DNA of 40,510 nt. It comes from Rhizobium sp. Its GTDB lineage: Bacteria; Pseudomonadota; Alphaproteobacteria; Rhizobiales; Rhizobiaceae. Both the position numbers and the translations under genes were made by a program. Positions 26,216 through 34,989 of this stretch are shown here, in pieces. The notes beneath the pieces are model-generated. The model ran no database searches and was not told the DNA's origin. It was given only the letters and a program-made list of their open reading frames with translations. Each line of letters starts with the position of its first letter. The stretch's first letter is position 1. The stretch lies in contig JAPZUE010000024.1 of NCBI GenBank assembly GCA_027533385.1, positions 1 through 40,510 of the forward strand, given 5' to 3'.

Positions 26216-27775
26216 TCAGCCCTGGTTGATCGGCAGCGCCACGAAGCGGCTGCCGTTTTCCGATTCGACCTGGAAGAGTGCGCGGGTGCGGCCGTCCTTC
26301 TTGGCCTGGTCGAGGACACGCTGAACGTCGGCGGCCGAGGAGACTTCCTGGTTGTTGACCGAGGTGATCGTCTCGCCGGACTTCAGGCCCTTGTCGGCGG
26401 CATCGCTTGCCGGGTCGACATCGACGATCGCCAGACCCTTGCCGCCATCAGCCGGACGCACGGAGAGGCCGAGGCCCGACAGTTCCTGCTCGGCTTCCGG
26501 AGCCGGAGCCGTGTTGTTTTCCGTGTCGGCGCTTGCAGACTGTTCGGCCGGCAATTCGCCGAGCTTGACCTTGACTTCGGTCGCCTTGCCATCGCGCCAT
26601 AGGGCCACGTCAACAGTGGTGTTGGGTGCGAAGGCTGCGATGCGGCGGGCGAGATCGCGGGGATCCTTGACCGGATCGCCGTTGACGGCGGTCACCACGT
26701 CGCCCTGCTGGATGCCGGCCTCTTCGCCCGGCGAACCGGCCTGCGGGGCAACGACCAGAGCGCCGGCGGCTTCAGACAGGCCGAGGCTGTCGGCGATGTC
26801 CTGGGTCACGGGCTGGATCTGTACGCCGAGCCAGCCGCGCGACACCGTGCCGGTTTCCTTCAGCTTGGCAATGACATCGGTCGCAACCGAGGCCGGGATC
26901 GCAAAGGCGATACCGACATTGCCACCCGAGGGCGAGAAGATCGCGGTGTTGATGCCGACGACTTCGCCGTTGAGGTTGAAGCCGGGGCCACCGGAGTTGC
27001 CGCGGTTCACGGCCGCATCGATCTGCAGGTAGTCGTCATAGGGACCGGAGCCGATGTTGCGGCCACGGGCGGAGATGATGCCGGCGGTCACCGTGCCACC
27101 GAGGCCGAAGGGGTTGCCGACGGCGACAACCCAGTCACCGACCCGGACCTTCTCGTCATCGGCAAACTTCACATAGGTGAACTTGGTGTTCGGCGCATCG
27201 ACCTTCAGCAGAGCGAGGTCGGTGCGGCTGTCCTTGCCGACGAGCTTGGCGTCGTATTCCTTGCCGTCGTTCATCACGATGGTGAAGGCCGAACCGTCGT
27301 CGATGACGTGGTTGTTGGTGACGACATAGCCGTCTTCGGAGATGAAGAAGCCGGAGCCCTGTGCGGTCGGGCGCAGGCGACCTTCGCCGCGCTCGGCTCG
27401 CGGACCGCGCTCCTGCGGACCACCTTCCATGCCGGGGCCACCGAATTCACGGAAGAAGCGCTTTAGCGGATGATCATCCGGCAGGTCTTCGAAGCTGCGG
27501 CCGCCGAAATTGAAGGAATAGCCGCTTTCATCCGAGGTGTTCTGGATGTTGGACTGGACGCGAACAGAGACGACGGCCGGCAGGACGGCGTTGACGACGT
27601 CTGCGAAGCTCGGCACCTGCGGCGCGTTGACTTCGACGGGGGCGGCGAGCGCCGGAACGGCGGCGAAGGGAGCGGCGGTCACCATCATCACGGCTGCAAG
27701 GCCGGCAGCGGTGGAGGTCTTCAGGATCGTCTTGAGGGAGCGACCATTCAATTCAGACATGAGTTCTACCTTCAT
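26216..27775 (-). CDS. degP: Periplasmic serine protease DegP/HtrA
   Basis: 519 residues. A signal peptide (about 1-45, LAA or ALAAP end) exports it. The trypsin-like domain has the triad His156 (VTNNHVIDD), Asp186 (RTDLALLKV) and Ser261 (RGNSGGP). Two PDZ domains follow at about 310-400 and 430-510, the normal DegP layout. It degrades and refolds damaged envelope proteins. A Gly/Glu/Arg-rich linker precedes the protease (about 105-130). Either ATG 27775 or the internal ATG 27760 could be the start; neither ribosome site is strong. A CTATAT -10 and a tripartite direct repeat lie upstream. The downstream regulator-kinase pair probably belongs with it. Confidence 0.95.
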   Translation of the reverse strand: MKVELMSELNGRSLKTILKTSTAAGLAAVMMVTAAPFAAVPALAAPVEVNAPQVPSFADVVNAVLPAVVSVRVQSNIQNTSDESGYSFNFGGRSFEDLPDDHPLKRFFREFGGPGMEGGPQERGPRAERGEGRLRPTAQGSGFFISEDGYVVTNNHVIDDGSAFTIVMNDGKEYDAKLVGKDSRTDLALLKVDAPNTKFTYVKFADDEKVRVGDWVVAVGNPFGLGGTVTAGIISARGRNIGSGPYDDYLQIDAAVNRGNSGGPGFNLNGEVVGINTAIFSPSGGNVGIAFAIPASVATDVIAKLKETGTVSRGWLGVQIQPVTQDIADSLGLSEAAGALVVAPQAGSPGEEAGIQQGDVVTAVNGDPVKDPRDLARRIAAFAPNTTVDVALWRDGKATEVKVKLGELPAEQSASADTENNTAPAPEAEQELSGLGLSVRPADGGKGLAIVDVDPASDAADKGLKSGETITSVNNQEVSSAADVQRVLDQAKKDGRTRALFQVESENGSRFVALPINQG

Positions 27776-27835
27776 CTGTTCTTCTGACTGGAGCCGCCGG
27801 CCGATCCGGCGGTGGGAAGCGGTGGATGAGGTGAG

Positions 27836-27841
27836 ATATAG
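27836..27841 (-). promoter_or_regulatory. Predicted -10 box of degP
   Basis: CTATAT on the - strand, identical to the rhizobial -10 consensus, 60 nt before the start. No good -35 is present; instead the direct-repeat element at 27861-27890 overlaps that place, as expected for an activated promoter. Confidence 0.45.
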
Positions 27842-27860
27842 GAGGTGTCAGGTTACGGCG

Positions 27861-27890
27861 AACTGTACGGCAGATGAATTCTTCGTAATC
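27861..27890 (-). promoter_or_regulatory. Candidate OmpR-type operator upstream of degP
   Basis: Read on the - strand: GATTAC, 5 nt, ATTCAT, 1 nt, TGCC, then GTACAG. The repeated units lie 10-11 bp apart. 22 of 30 positions are identical to the element upstream of feuN (35991-36020), with the same order and spacing. It lies 20 bp upstream of the CTATAT box, where an activator would contact polymerase. Confidence 0.6.
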
Positions 27891-27948
27891 TTTGGCAGTG
27901 GCGCTGTGGATCAGGCCTGCGAGGACTGTATCGAGCAGACTGAAAAGA

Positions 27949-27969
27949 CGAATTTCTGCCGAAAATTCG
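27949..27969. promoter_or_regulatory. Inverted repeat upstream of the toxin-antitoxin genes
   Basis: CGAATTT, 7 nt, AAATTCG, 75 bp before the small gene at 28044. A candidate autoregulatory operator of the cassette. Confidence 0.35.
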
Positions 27970-28043
27970 AGCCTGTCCAATGGCTTGCGTGCGACTGTGG
28001 AAACAACAGCCGTTCGAGGTTATATTGTCGATGAGGTGACGTG

Positions 28044-28214
28044 ATGGACAAACCAAGCACAGATAAAACTTTGCCGGAATCGACGACATCTTCGCCGGAG
28101 AAGCGTCCGGCGCGGAGGGCTGCGCATGTCGGCAAGCCGCGACCGGAAATCGAGGACTTGGTCAGGCTTGAGCATGAACGTCACAAGCATCTGATGGATC
28201 TTCTCGCCAAGTGA
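28044..28214 (+). CDS. Small putative antitoxin partner of the Doc-type toxin
   Basis: 56 residues (MDKPSTDKTLPESTTSSPEK...EHERHKHLMDLLAK). The first half is Ser/Thr/Pro/Lys-rich and probably disordered; the second half is a basic-acidic helix. The start ATG 28044 has GAGGTGAC 4 nt upstream. The stop overlaps the toxin start (GTGA, 28211-28214), the tight coupling usual in toxin-antitoxin pairs. It does not look like Phd, the usual Doc antitoxin (about 73 residues with a DNA-binding N-terminus), and I recognise no other family. The antitoxin role is inferred from position, size and overlap. Confidence 0.62.
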   Translation: MDKPSTDKTLPESTTSSPEKRPARRAAHVGKPRPEIEDLVRLEHERHKHLMDLLAK

Positions 28215-28615
28215 GCACTGAACCCGGATGGATCGAACTGTCCGAGGTCATAGCCCTGAACAAGGGCGCCGTTACCATCATCCGAGAGCAGCATCTGCTG
28301 ATCAATCCGGGCACGCTCGAAAGCGCGGTCATGAGCCCGCGAAACCTCTTTCTGTACAAGAACGAGGATGACATCGGTGTTCTCGCCTGTCGGCTCATCG
28401 TGGCCCTCAGCCGCGCCCATGCTTTCATCCACGGAAACAAGCGCACCGCCTGGCTTTCAGGCGTGATGTTCCTGAACATCAATGGCTACGACATCGTGCT
28501 GCCGTCCATCGAGGCCAACCAGTTCATCGCCGAGCAGATGACAAAAGTCATCCGGCGAGAGATTACGGAAGCCGTCTTCCTAACTCACCTCAATCGCTTC
28601 ATCGTGACTTTGTAA
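28211..28615 (+). CDS. doc: Doc/Fic-family toxin (death-on-curing type)
   Basis: 134 residues. It opens with GWIELSEVIALNKG and has the Doc motif HAFIHGNKRT at 70-79, the variant of the Fic motif HxFxxGNKRT with the catalytic His70. LESAVMSPRNLFLY before it is typical of the Doc group. Doc enzymes phosphorylate elongation factor Tu and stop translation; classic Fic proteins transfer AMP. GTG 28211 overlaps the antitoxin stop codon. The pair sits between degP and the convergent ccmH, ending 19 bp from the ccmH stop, which suggests it was inserted into a conserved core neighbourhood. The second half is Ile/Asn-rich and less GC-rich than the neighbours. Confidence 0.85.
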   Translation: MSTEPGWIELSEVIALNKGAVTIIREQHLLINPGTLESAVMSPRNLFLYKNEDDIGVLACRLIVALSRAHAFIHGNKRTAWLSGVMFLNINGYDIVLPSIEANQFIAEQMTKVIRREITEAVFLTHLNRFIVTL

Positions 28616-28634
28616 CTGCTAAAGACCGACCCTA

Positions 28635-29234
28635 TCACTCCGCGTCCAGCACTTTCCTCAGACGCGCTTCCTCTTCCGGCGAAAGCTTCACCAAAGGCTG
28701 CGCCGCGCGTCGCCGCGTGTAGACCACGGCGACGACCAAACCAATGACCGCAAGGGCCGCCGGTGCGCCCCAGAGCGCGATCGTACGGGTGCTGAGCCGC
28801 GGCTTCAAAAGCACGAACTCCCCGTAGCGCGACACGACATAGTCGAGCACCTGCTCGTCCGTATCGCCGTTCACCAGACGCTCGCGCACCACCACCCGCA
28901 GATCGCGGGCGAGTTCGGCATTGGAATCGTCGATCGACTGGTTCTGGCAGACCATGCAGCGCAATTCGGCCGAAAGCGCGCGTGCCCGCTGTTCCAGCGC
29001 GGGATCGGCAAGGATCTCGTCGGGGTTGACCGCAAAGGCATGGATGGGGGTGAACAGGAGCGCGAGAAGGAGGAATGCTGCGCCCAGTCCCCCTCTGGCC
29101 CGCCGGCCATCTCCCCCACAAGGGGGGAGAATACGCGCGGAGGCCGCTCGCTTTGTCGTCAAAGGCAGCACGCGGCGCCAAAGCCCCTCCCCCTTGTGGG
29201 GAGGGGTTGGGGAGGGGTTGGTCACCGCGCTCAC
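28635..29234 (-). CDS. ccmH: Cytochrome c maturation protein CcmH/CycL with repeat-encoded N-terminal extension
   Basis: 199 residues as read. The CcmH core has a signal sequence ([20 protein letters not shown], about 49-68), the redox motif LRCMVCQ (Cys93, Cys96), and a C-terminal membrane helix ([25 protein letters not shown]). It reduces apocytochrome c cysteines for heme attachment. The GTG start (29234) overlaps the ccmF stop by 4 nt, matching the coupling used across this operon. About 45 residues ([12 protein letters not shown]...GGDGRRARG) before the signal sequence are translated from an inserted palindromic repeat (29088-29222), so the motif lies about 45 residues further in than usual. 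The insert keeps the frame open. Whether export still works is uncertain. Confidence 0.88.
   Translation of the reverse strand: MSAVTNPSPTPPHKGEGLWRRVLPLTTKRAASARILPPCGGDGRRARGGLGAAFLLLALLFTPIHAFAVNPDEILADPALEQRARALSAELRCMVCQNQSIDDSNAELARDLRVVVRERLVNGDTDEQVLDYVVSRYGEFVLLKPRLSTRTIALWGAPAALAVIGLVVAVVYTRRRAAQPLVKLSPEEEARLRKVLDAE
29088..29222. repeat. RIME-like palindromic mosaic repeat inside ccmH
   Basis: Contains three dyads: TGGCC-CGCC-GGCCA (29096-29109), TCTCCCCC-ACAAG-GGGGGAGA (29110-29130) and CCCCTCCCC-CTTGT-GGGGAGGGG (29184-29206), plus a short direct repeat GGGGAGGGGTTGG. The arrangement and words match the rhizobial intergenic mosaic elements (RIME). Such elements normally sit between genes; this one is within the 5' coding part of ccmH. 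Confidence 0.78.
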
Positions 29235-31219
29235 TCCGCAGCCTCCAGCACCGGCTTAGCCGAAATCTTCGCCCGTTTCGGCGCACCGACGCGCAGGCGG
29301 CGATCGGAGAGCGACACCACGCCACCGATCATCATCACGATCGTGCCGTACCAGATGCAGAGGATCCAGGGTTTCCACCAGATGCGCACGACGATGCCGC
29401 CATTTGCCATGGGGTCACCGAGCGAGACATAGAGCTGGCTCAGGCCGAAGGTGACGATGCCGGCTTCCGTGGTCGGCATCTGGCGCGCGGTATAGAGCCG
29501 CTTCGACGACCAGACATCGGCCACTTCAACGCCACCCTCACGGATGGTGAAATGTCCCTGGTCCTCGGTAAAGTTCGGTCCGGTCGCCGCGCGAATCCCG
29601 TCAAAGGTCACGACATAACCGCCGGCCTCCGCCGTCATGCCGGGCTTCATCTCGACGACGGTCTCCGTCTCGAACGTGGTTACGGCAACGACGCCAAGCA
29701 CGGTGATGCCAAGGCCCAAATGCGCAAGCGCCGTGCCGAAGGCCGAGCGGGGAAGGCCCTTGAGGCGGCTCCAGGCCGTCGACAGCGGATGCTTGCCAAA
29801 ACCTGCCCGATACCAGAGGTCGGCGATCGCGCCACCCATGACGAAGAAGGCAAGCGCCAGACCGCCAACCGCCATGACAGGGCCGCCGTTCTGTGCGTAC
29901 CAGAAGCCAAGCCCGATCACGAGCGAAGCCGCCGCAGCCACATAAAGACGCTGCAGGGCACCCAGCACGTCGCCGCGCTTCCAGGCAAGGAACGGCCCAA
30001 AGGGCACTGCCAGCAGAAGCGGGATCATCAGAAGCCCGAAGGTGATGTTGAAGAAGGGCGGGCCGACGGAGATCTTTTCTCCGGTGATCGTCTCCAGCAA
30101 CAGCGGATAGAGCGTGCCAATGAGGACCGAAGCCGTCGAGACGGTCAGGATCAGGTTGTTGAGAACGAGCGCGCCTTCGCGCGAGATCGGCTGGAACAGG
30201 CCGCCTGCCTTGAGCATGGGGGCGCGCAGCGCAAAGAGGGTCAGCGCACCGCCGATGAAGACCACGAGAATGCCGAGGATAAAGACGCCGCGCGAGGGAT
30301 CGGTGGCGAAGGCATGCACCGAGGTCAAAACGCCGGACCGCACCAGGAAGGTACCAAGCAGCGACAGCGAAAACGCAATGATCGCCAGCAGCACCGTCCA
30401 GATCTTCAGGGCATCGCGCTTTTCCATCACCAGCGCCGAATGCAGAAGCGCGGTGCCGGCCAGCCAGGGCATGAAGGAGGCGTTTTCGACCGGGTCCCAG
30501 AACCACCAGCCACCCCAGCCGAGTTCGTAGTAGGCCCAGTAGGAGCCCATGGAGATGCCAGCGGTCAGGAAGACCCAGGCAGCCAGCGTCCAGGGCCGCA
30601 CCCAGCGCGCCCAGGCCGCATCGATGCGGCCATCCATCAGGGCGGCGATGGCGAAGGAGAAACAGACGGAGAAGCCGACATAGCCGAGATAGAGCAGCGG
30701 CGGATGGATGGCGAGCCCGATATCCTGCAGGACCGGATTGAGGTCCTGGCCCTCCGCCGGGATCGGCGACAGGCGGATAAAGGGGTTCGAGGTCAAGAGG
30801 ATGAAGAGCGTGAAGGCGGTGGTGATCCAGGCCTGGACGGCCAGCACATTGGCCTTAAGGCGGTCCGGCAGATTGGTGCCGAAAAAGGCGACCATGGCGC
30901 TGAAGAAGGCAAGGATCAGCACCCAGAGCAGCATCGAGCCTTCATGGTTTCCCCAGACGCCGGAGACCTTGTAGATCATCGGTTTCAGCGAATGGGAGTT
31001 CTGATAGACGTTCTGCACCGAGAAATCGGAAACGACGTAGCCGTAGGTCAGAACGGCGAAGGAAAAGGCGACCAGCACGAACAGCGCGTAGGTGCCTGTC
31101 GTGGCGACCGCCATCATCGCCGCATCGCCGCGTCTGGCGCCTATCACCGGTAGAATGGAGACGATGACACAGGTGGCAAGCGCCAGGACGAGGGCATAAT
31201 GGCCAAGCTCGATGATCAT
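29231..31219 (-). CDS. ccmF: Heme lyase subunit CcmF/CycK
   Basis: 662 residues with about 14-15 membrane helices. The heme-handling WWD signature is clear: [19 protein letters not shown] (around residues 230-250), with flanking conserved His in the family ([26 protein letters not shown]). The C-terminal part forms a periplasmic domain (about 500-620). With CcmH and CcmI it joins heme, delivered by CcmE, to apocytochromes c. The start ATG 31219 overlaps the ccmE stop (ATGA). The stop overlaps the GTG start of ccmH. A 692-codon frame on the opposite strand is a shadow of this GC-rich gene. Confidence 0.97.
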   Translation of the reverse strand: MIIELGHYALVLALATCVIVSILPVIGARRGDAAMMAVATTGTYALFVLVAFSFAVLTYGYVVSDFSVQNVYQNSHSLKPMIYKVSGVWGNHEGSMLLWVLILAFFSAMVAFFGTNLPDRLKANVLAVQAWITTAFTLFILLTSNPFIRLSPIPAEGQDLNPVLQDIGLAIHPPLLYLGYVGFSVCFSFAIAALMDGRIDAAWARWVRPWTLAAWVFLTAGISMGSYWAYYELGWGGWWFWDPVENASFMPWLAGTALLHSALVMEKRDALKIWTVLLAIIAFSLSLLGTFLVRSGVLTSVHAFATDPSRGVFILGILVVFIGGALTLFALRAPMLKAGGLFQPISREGALVLNNLILTVSTASVLIGTLYPLLLETITGEKISVGPPFFNITFGLLMIPLLLAVPFGPFLAWKRGDVLGALQRLYVAAAASLVIGLGFWYAQNGGPVMAVGGLALAFFVMGGAIADLWYRAGFGKHPLSTAWSRLKGLPRSAFGTALAHLGLGITVLGVVAVTTFETETVVEMKPGMTAEAGGYVVTFDGIRAATGPNFTEDQGHFTIREGGVEVADVWSSKRLYTARQMPTTEAGIVTFGLSQLYVSLGDPMANGGIVVRIWWKPWILCIWYGTIVMMIGGVVSLSDRRLRVGAPKRAKISAKPVLEAAE

Positions 31220-31668
31220 TGGATCTGTTCCTTGCCGCTGAGTTCCACCCCTTGCGCCTTCAGACGATCAGCAACATCCTTCGGCATGTAGTTCTCGTCA
31301 TGCTTGGCGAGCACGGTATCAGCCACGAAGACCCTGTCCATGCCTTCGTAGCGGCCTTCCGCCACGACCCCCTGCCCTTCCCGGAACAGGTCGGGCAGGA
31401 TTCCGGTATAGGTGACGGGCAGTCGGCTCAGCGTGTCGGTCACGGTGAAGGTCACGGTCGAGCCTTCTCCCCGAACCACCGAGCCGGCCTCCACCAGTCC
31501 GCCGAGGCGGATCCGGGTGCCGGGCTGAACATCGGATTCGGCGAGATCGTTGGGCACATAGAAATAGGCGATCGACTGGCCGAATGCGAACATCACCAGA
31601 AGTACCGCCGTCAGGATGAAGGTCATTCCGCCGGCAATCACCGCCAGCCGCTTCTGTTTGCGGGTCAT
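31216..31668 (-). CDS. ccmE: Heme chaperone CcmE/CycJ
   Basis: 150 residues. A basic N-terminus (MTRKQKRL) and one membrane helix (about 9-30) anchor a periplasmic beta-barrel (OB fold). The covalent heme-binding histidine is His123 in AKHDENYMP, with the heme-ligand Tyr127. It receives heme from CcmC and passes it to CcmF. Start and stop both overlap neighbours by ATGA (ccmI upstream, ccmF downstream), so the four genes are one translationally coupled unit. Confidence 0.97.
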   Translation of the reverse strand: MTRKQKRLAVIAGGMTFILTAVLLVMFAFGQSIAYFYVPNDLAESDVQPGTRIRLGGLVEAGSVVRGEGSTVTFTVTDTLSRLPVTYTGILPDLFREGQGVVAEGRYEGMDRVFVADTVLAKHDENYMPKDVADRLKAQGVELSGKEQIQ

Positions 31669-32885
31669 TGGCTCACCTCTTCGACGGAGAGGCCGAGTTC
31701 CCTGGCCATGGCAATCAGCTGCTGACCCTGGGCGCCCTCAGCCGGGAAGGTCTTCAGACCCTCCTGCAGTGCGGCCTCCGCCCGTTCCTTGTCATCAAGC
31801 ATGGCATAGGAGCGGACGAGCCGCATCCAGCCTTCGAAATTGTTGGGATCTTCCTTCAGCCGGGCATCGAGGCTTGCCACCATGCCGCGGATCATCTCGC
31901 CGCGATCGGCCTCGGACATCGCTTGCGCGTTGGCGATATCTTCTGCGGTCGGGTTGCCCGGCGCTGCGGGATTGGCGCCCTGCTGCGCACCCGCCTCCGC
32001 CGTGGCCGCAGGCGCATTGGCGAGCGGAACACCTGCGCTGTTGGCGGCGATGTGCTGATTGACCAGCGGCATCCAGGGCGCCGTCGGCGGCGAAGCCTTG
32101 GCGATGTTCTGGAAGGCGGCCAGCGCCTCTGCGCGGCGTCCGGACTGTTCCAGCGCCAGCGCCAGATAGAAATCGGCGCGCGGATTGTTGGGCTCGATCT
32201 TCAGTGCCGCCTGAAACGCCATCTGCGCATCATCCGTCACGATCCCGTCATTGCGCACAACGATGGTCTCGCCAAGCCCGCTCATCCGTTCGGCGTCGGG
32301 GCCAAGAATGCGGATGGCATTGCGGTAGGCGAGTTCGGCATCGTCATAGCGGCCGATGCGGAAATAGACGGGCGCCAGCACGTTCCAGCCATTGCCGTCT
32401 TCCGGGGCGGTGGCGAGATGCCGCTCGACCTTGGCGACCAGCAGGTCAACATCATCGCCCGGATCGGCGATCCGGGCCTCGAGCGGCGCGTCAGGCGTCC
32501 CCGGGCTCCCAATCTCCATGTAGCCCGCAAGCCCGATCACGGGAAGACAGAGCAGGATGAAGGCCTGGGACCAGGTGTAGCGGCGGCGGGCGACCGGTGC
32601 GGTGGCGGGCGCGACATCGTCGTGCTGCTCATCCCCTTCGCCGGACTTGTCCCGGTTGGCAATCGCCAGAAGCCTGCGGCCGATTTCGGCCCGTGCATAG
32701 TCGGCATCCTCAGCCGAAATCAGCCCTTCGGCCTTGTCCCGCTCCAGTTCGCGCAGCTGATCACGATAGACCGCCGCCTCCCCTTCGTCATAACGCGTCG
32801 CGCGGGCCGAGGCCCGCAGCAAGGGAGCCAGCAGAAGAACGGCAACGGCGACCGTCAGCAATGCAGAGATGATCCAGAACAACAT
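31665..32885 (-). CDS. ccmI: Cytochrome c maturation protein CcmI/CycH
   Basis: 406 residues. Two membrane helices lie at about 1-22 ([23 protein letters not shown]) and 100-120, with a cytosolic leucine-zipper-like loop between them and a periplasmic TPR region after ([76 protein letters not shown]). It presents apocytochrome c to the heme lyase. ATG 32885 is chosen over an upstream TTG. It is the first gene of the ccmI-E-F-H operon; a perfect FNR/FixK-type dyad is 111 bp upstream. Confidence 0.95.
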   Translation of the reverse strand: MLFWIISALLTVAVAVLLLAPLLRASARATRYDEGEAAVYRDQLRELERDKAEGLISAEDADYARAEIGRRLLAIANRDKSGEGDEQHDDVAPATAPVARRRYTWSQAFILLCLPVIGLAGYMEIGSPGTPDAPLEARIADPGDDVDLLVAKVERHLATAPEDGNGWNVLAPVYFRIGRYDDAELAYRNAIRILGPDAERMSGLGETIVVRNDGIVTDDAQMAFQAALKIEPNNPRADFYLALALEQSGRRAEALAAFQNIAKASPPTAPWMPLVNQHIAANSAGVPLANAPAATAEAGAQQGANPAAPGNPTAEDIANAQAMSEADRGEMIRGMVASLDARLKEDPNNFEGWMRLVRSYAMLDDKERAEAALQEGLKTFPAEGAQGQQLIAMARELGLSVEEVSQ

Positions 32886-32996
32886 GAAACTCAATTACGT
32901 CAAGGACAGTGGCTTTCCAACGGCTAAACCTCCCTTGACGGAAAGTTGAGATGTTTGGCCGCAGGAATTCTCTAATCCGTCATAACCCGCCTCCCC

Positions 32997-33010
32997 TTGA
33001 CCCAAGTCAA
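32997..33010 (-). promoter_or_regulatory. FNR/FixK-type box upstream of the cytochrome c operon
   Basis: Perfect dyad TTGAC-CCAA-GTCAA, extended by one more pair (C...G) on each side. It matches the anaerobox pattern TTGAY-N4-RTCAA bound by FixK/FnrN in rhizobia. Centred 118 nt before the ccmI start, it predicts a transcription start near 32962 if it acts at -41.5. Confidence 0.7.
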
Positions 33011-33064
33011 GTGGGAGTGACACCATTCCGCGTCAGGTTCATCGAAAAAAGTCGGCCTGAGCCT

Positions 33065-33472
33065 TCAGCTCAGCGGCGTCCAGGTGCCGTTCTCGTTGCG
33101 GCAGGCAGCGCCGCGGGCCTGGCGTTCACGGCCGTCTGCAAACACCTTGTGGGTGAACTGGCGGCAGTTCTGTCGACCGACCTGATAGGGGGCGGCAGCC
33201 ACCACTTCACCGCGAACGTCGCCGCTCGCCCAGGTCACAGGCTGGCCGCCAGGGGCTGCTTCGAGCGCACGGTATTCGGCTTCCAGGGCCCGCTGCGTCT
33301 CGCTGCGCGAGAGTTCGACACCGGCGCGTGAGACGATGCCACCCTGGAGGGCGGCAATGTAGACGGCGGAGTTGGCTGCGGCGTTGCGCCCGCCGCCCGA
33401 GGTGGTGCAGCCCGCAAGTGCAAGCGACACGAGGCCAGTGGCGGCGAGTATCCCGAAGCGTTTCACACCCAT
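33065..33472 (-). CDS. Outer-membrane lipoprotein of the RT0821/17-kDa surface antigen type
   Basis: 135 residues from ATG 33472. A lipoprotein signal (KRFGILAATGLVSLALAGC, lipobox LAGC with Cys near residue 21) is followed by a Gly-rich part and a C-terminal domain ending GRQNCRQFTHKVFADGRERQARGAACRNENGTWTPL, the conserved tail of RT0821/Lpp0805-like surface proteins. The two Cys of this tail may pair. The frame extends upstream to 33598 but the signal peptide and GGAACGG site fix the start here. It lies 122 bp after feuQ on the same strand. Function is unknown; an envelope structural or periplasmic role fits. Confidence 0.83.
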   Translation of the reverse strand: MGVKRFGILAATGLVSLALAGCTTSGGGRNAAANSAVYIAALQGGIVSRAGVELSRSETQRALEAEYRALEAAPGGQPVTWASGDVRGEVVAAAPYQVGRQNCRQFTHKVFADGRERQARGAACRNENGTWTPLS

Positions 33473-33594
33473 CAGACCGTTCCAAGTCCCGTCGATCGTT
33501 GCCGCCAGAAGGCGCATCTGCCGTTTTTGCAGCCGACCGTCATCGGCGGCTGAAAGCTGTCCTATACACCTATGTAATTTCACAGGAAAATCAA

Positions 33595-34989
33595 TCACGC
33601 AGTGTCCTTCGTCACAGCCGGTAGGATCAACTGTGCGCGAAGCCCGCCGATTGTCGCACGCGAAAGGCCGAAAGAGCCCTGATATTCCCCGGAAATCTCC
33701 TTGACGATCGAAAGGCCGAGACCTGTGCCCGGCTTGCTCTCATCCAGTCTGCGGCCGCGTTTCAGCGCCTCGCCGATCTGTTCGGGGGCAAGCCCCGGTC
33801 CGTCATCCTCGACCACCACCTCGATCCAGCCGCGACGCCCATCGGTGACGTCATGGTCCCGCGTCGTCATGACGGCCCGTGTCACCACCTTGGTGCGCGC
33901 AAAGCGCGAGGCGTTTTCCAGGAGATTGCCGATAACCTCCTCGACGTCCTGCTGCTCCATGGCGAAGGTCAGGTCCGGCGCGATATCCAGTTCAAAGGCA
34001 ATCTCGCCGTTCAGCTTGCGCATCACGCGCGCCAGCCGCTCCATGACCGGCAGCGCCTCGGTGCGGGCGAGCACGCTGTCGCGCTGGGCAGCGATCCGGG
34101 CCCTGTTGAGATAGGAGGTCACCTGCGCCTGCATGGCCTCGGCCTGGGCGGCGATCACCTCGGCATGGGTCTTGTCCAGCGTGCGCGCTTCGTTCAGCAG
34201 AACGGCAATCGGCGTCTTCAGCGAATGCGCGAGATTGCCGACCTGCATGCGGGCGCGTTCGACAATGCGCCTGTTGCTGTCGATCAGCGCATTGATCTCG
34301 TTGGCAAGCGGCTGGACCTCGCTCGGGAAATCGCCCTCGATCCGTTCGGCCTCGCCGCGACGGATGCGCTCCAGTGCCCGCCGGGCGCGATCAAGCGGCT
34401 TCAACCCGTATAGAATGGCAAGACCGTTGACGATCAGGCCGCCGATGCCGACCACGGCCAGTGCCGCATAAAGCCGGTTGGTGAAGAAGGCGATTTCCTC
34501 TTCGATCACCTGCAGATTGCCCGAAACCCGGAAACGCGCCGCCCGGCCCTGGTCGTCGAGCACCACTTCGGTTTCGGCCACGCGGATATGATTGCCCGCG
34601 TCATCGACCATCTCGTAATAGCGCTCGTAATTCTGGTCGAAGGGGGTGATCTCGACATCCGGAACGGCCAGATTGGCAACACCGAGCGATGCCGAGGCGA
34701 GCGGCGCGGTCGCATAGTTGCCGAGCGGCTCGACCAGCCAGTACCAGCCGGTGGCGGGCTGGGAAAACCTGAGATCGCCAAGCGCCGGCGAACCGGTCAG
34801 GCTGTCGCCGTCACCGATCGAGACGGAGTTGACGACGTTGTAGAGCTGGGCACGCAGGAGATTGTTGAAGCCGCGTTCGACGCCCTGCCGGTAAAGGGCG
34901 GAAATCGCCACCGCGATCGTCACAAGACCGAGCGCCGACCAGAGGGTGGCGAGCAGCAGGACGCGCGCGGTGAGCGAGCGGATCTTCAT
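33595..34989 (-). CDS. feuQ: Sensor histidine kinase FeuQ
   Basis: 464 residues. Membrane helices at about 8-30 and 180-200 enclose a periplasmic sensor of about 145 residues. The kinase core has HisKA NLAHSLKTPIAVLLNEA (His255) and HATPase motifs NLLENASRFA, EDDGPGLAPEQ, GTGLGLSIVKEI. The order feuN-feuP-feuQ and the small periplasmic protein upstream identify this as FeuQ. In S. meliloti FeuPQ responds to low osmolarity and controls cyclic glucan export (ndvA) and symbiosis. The start overlaps the feuP stop by ATGA. Confidence 0.88.
   Translation of the reverse strand: MKIRSLTARVLLLATLWSALGLVTIAVAISALYRQGVERGFNNLLRAQLYNVVNSVSIGDGDSLTGSPALGDLRFSQPATGWYWLVEPLGNYATAPLASASLGVANLAVPDVEITPFDQNYERYYEMVDDAGNHIRVAETEVVLDDQGRAARFRVSGNLQVIEEEIAFFTNRLYAALAVVGIGGLIVNGLAILYGLKPLDRARRALERIRRGEAERIEGDFPSEVQPLANEINALIDSNRRIVERARMQVGNLAHSLKTPIAVLLNEARTLDKTHAEVIAAQAEAMQAQVTSYLNRARIAAQRDSVLARTEALPVMERLARVMRKLNGEIAFELDIAPDLTFAMEQQDVEEVIGNLLENASRFARTKVVTRAVMTTRDHDVTDGRRGWIEVVVEDDGPGLAPEQIGEALKRGRRLDESKPGTGLGLSIVKEISGEYQGSFGLSRATIGGLRAQLILPAVTKDTA

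Noticed and set aside
29075..31153. 692-codon open frame on the + strand opposite ccmF
   Set aside because: A shadow of a GC-rich gene; the protein is Arg/Asp/His/Gln-rich, has no recognisable domain, and the opposite strand has clear CcmF motifs.
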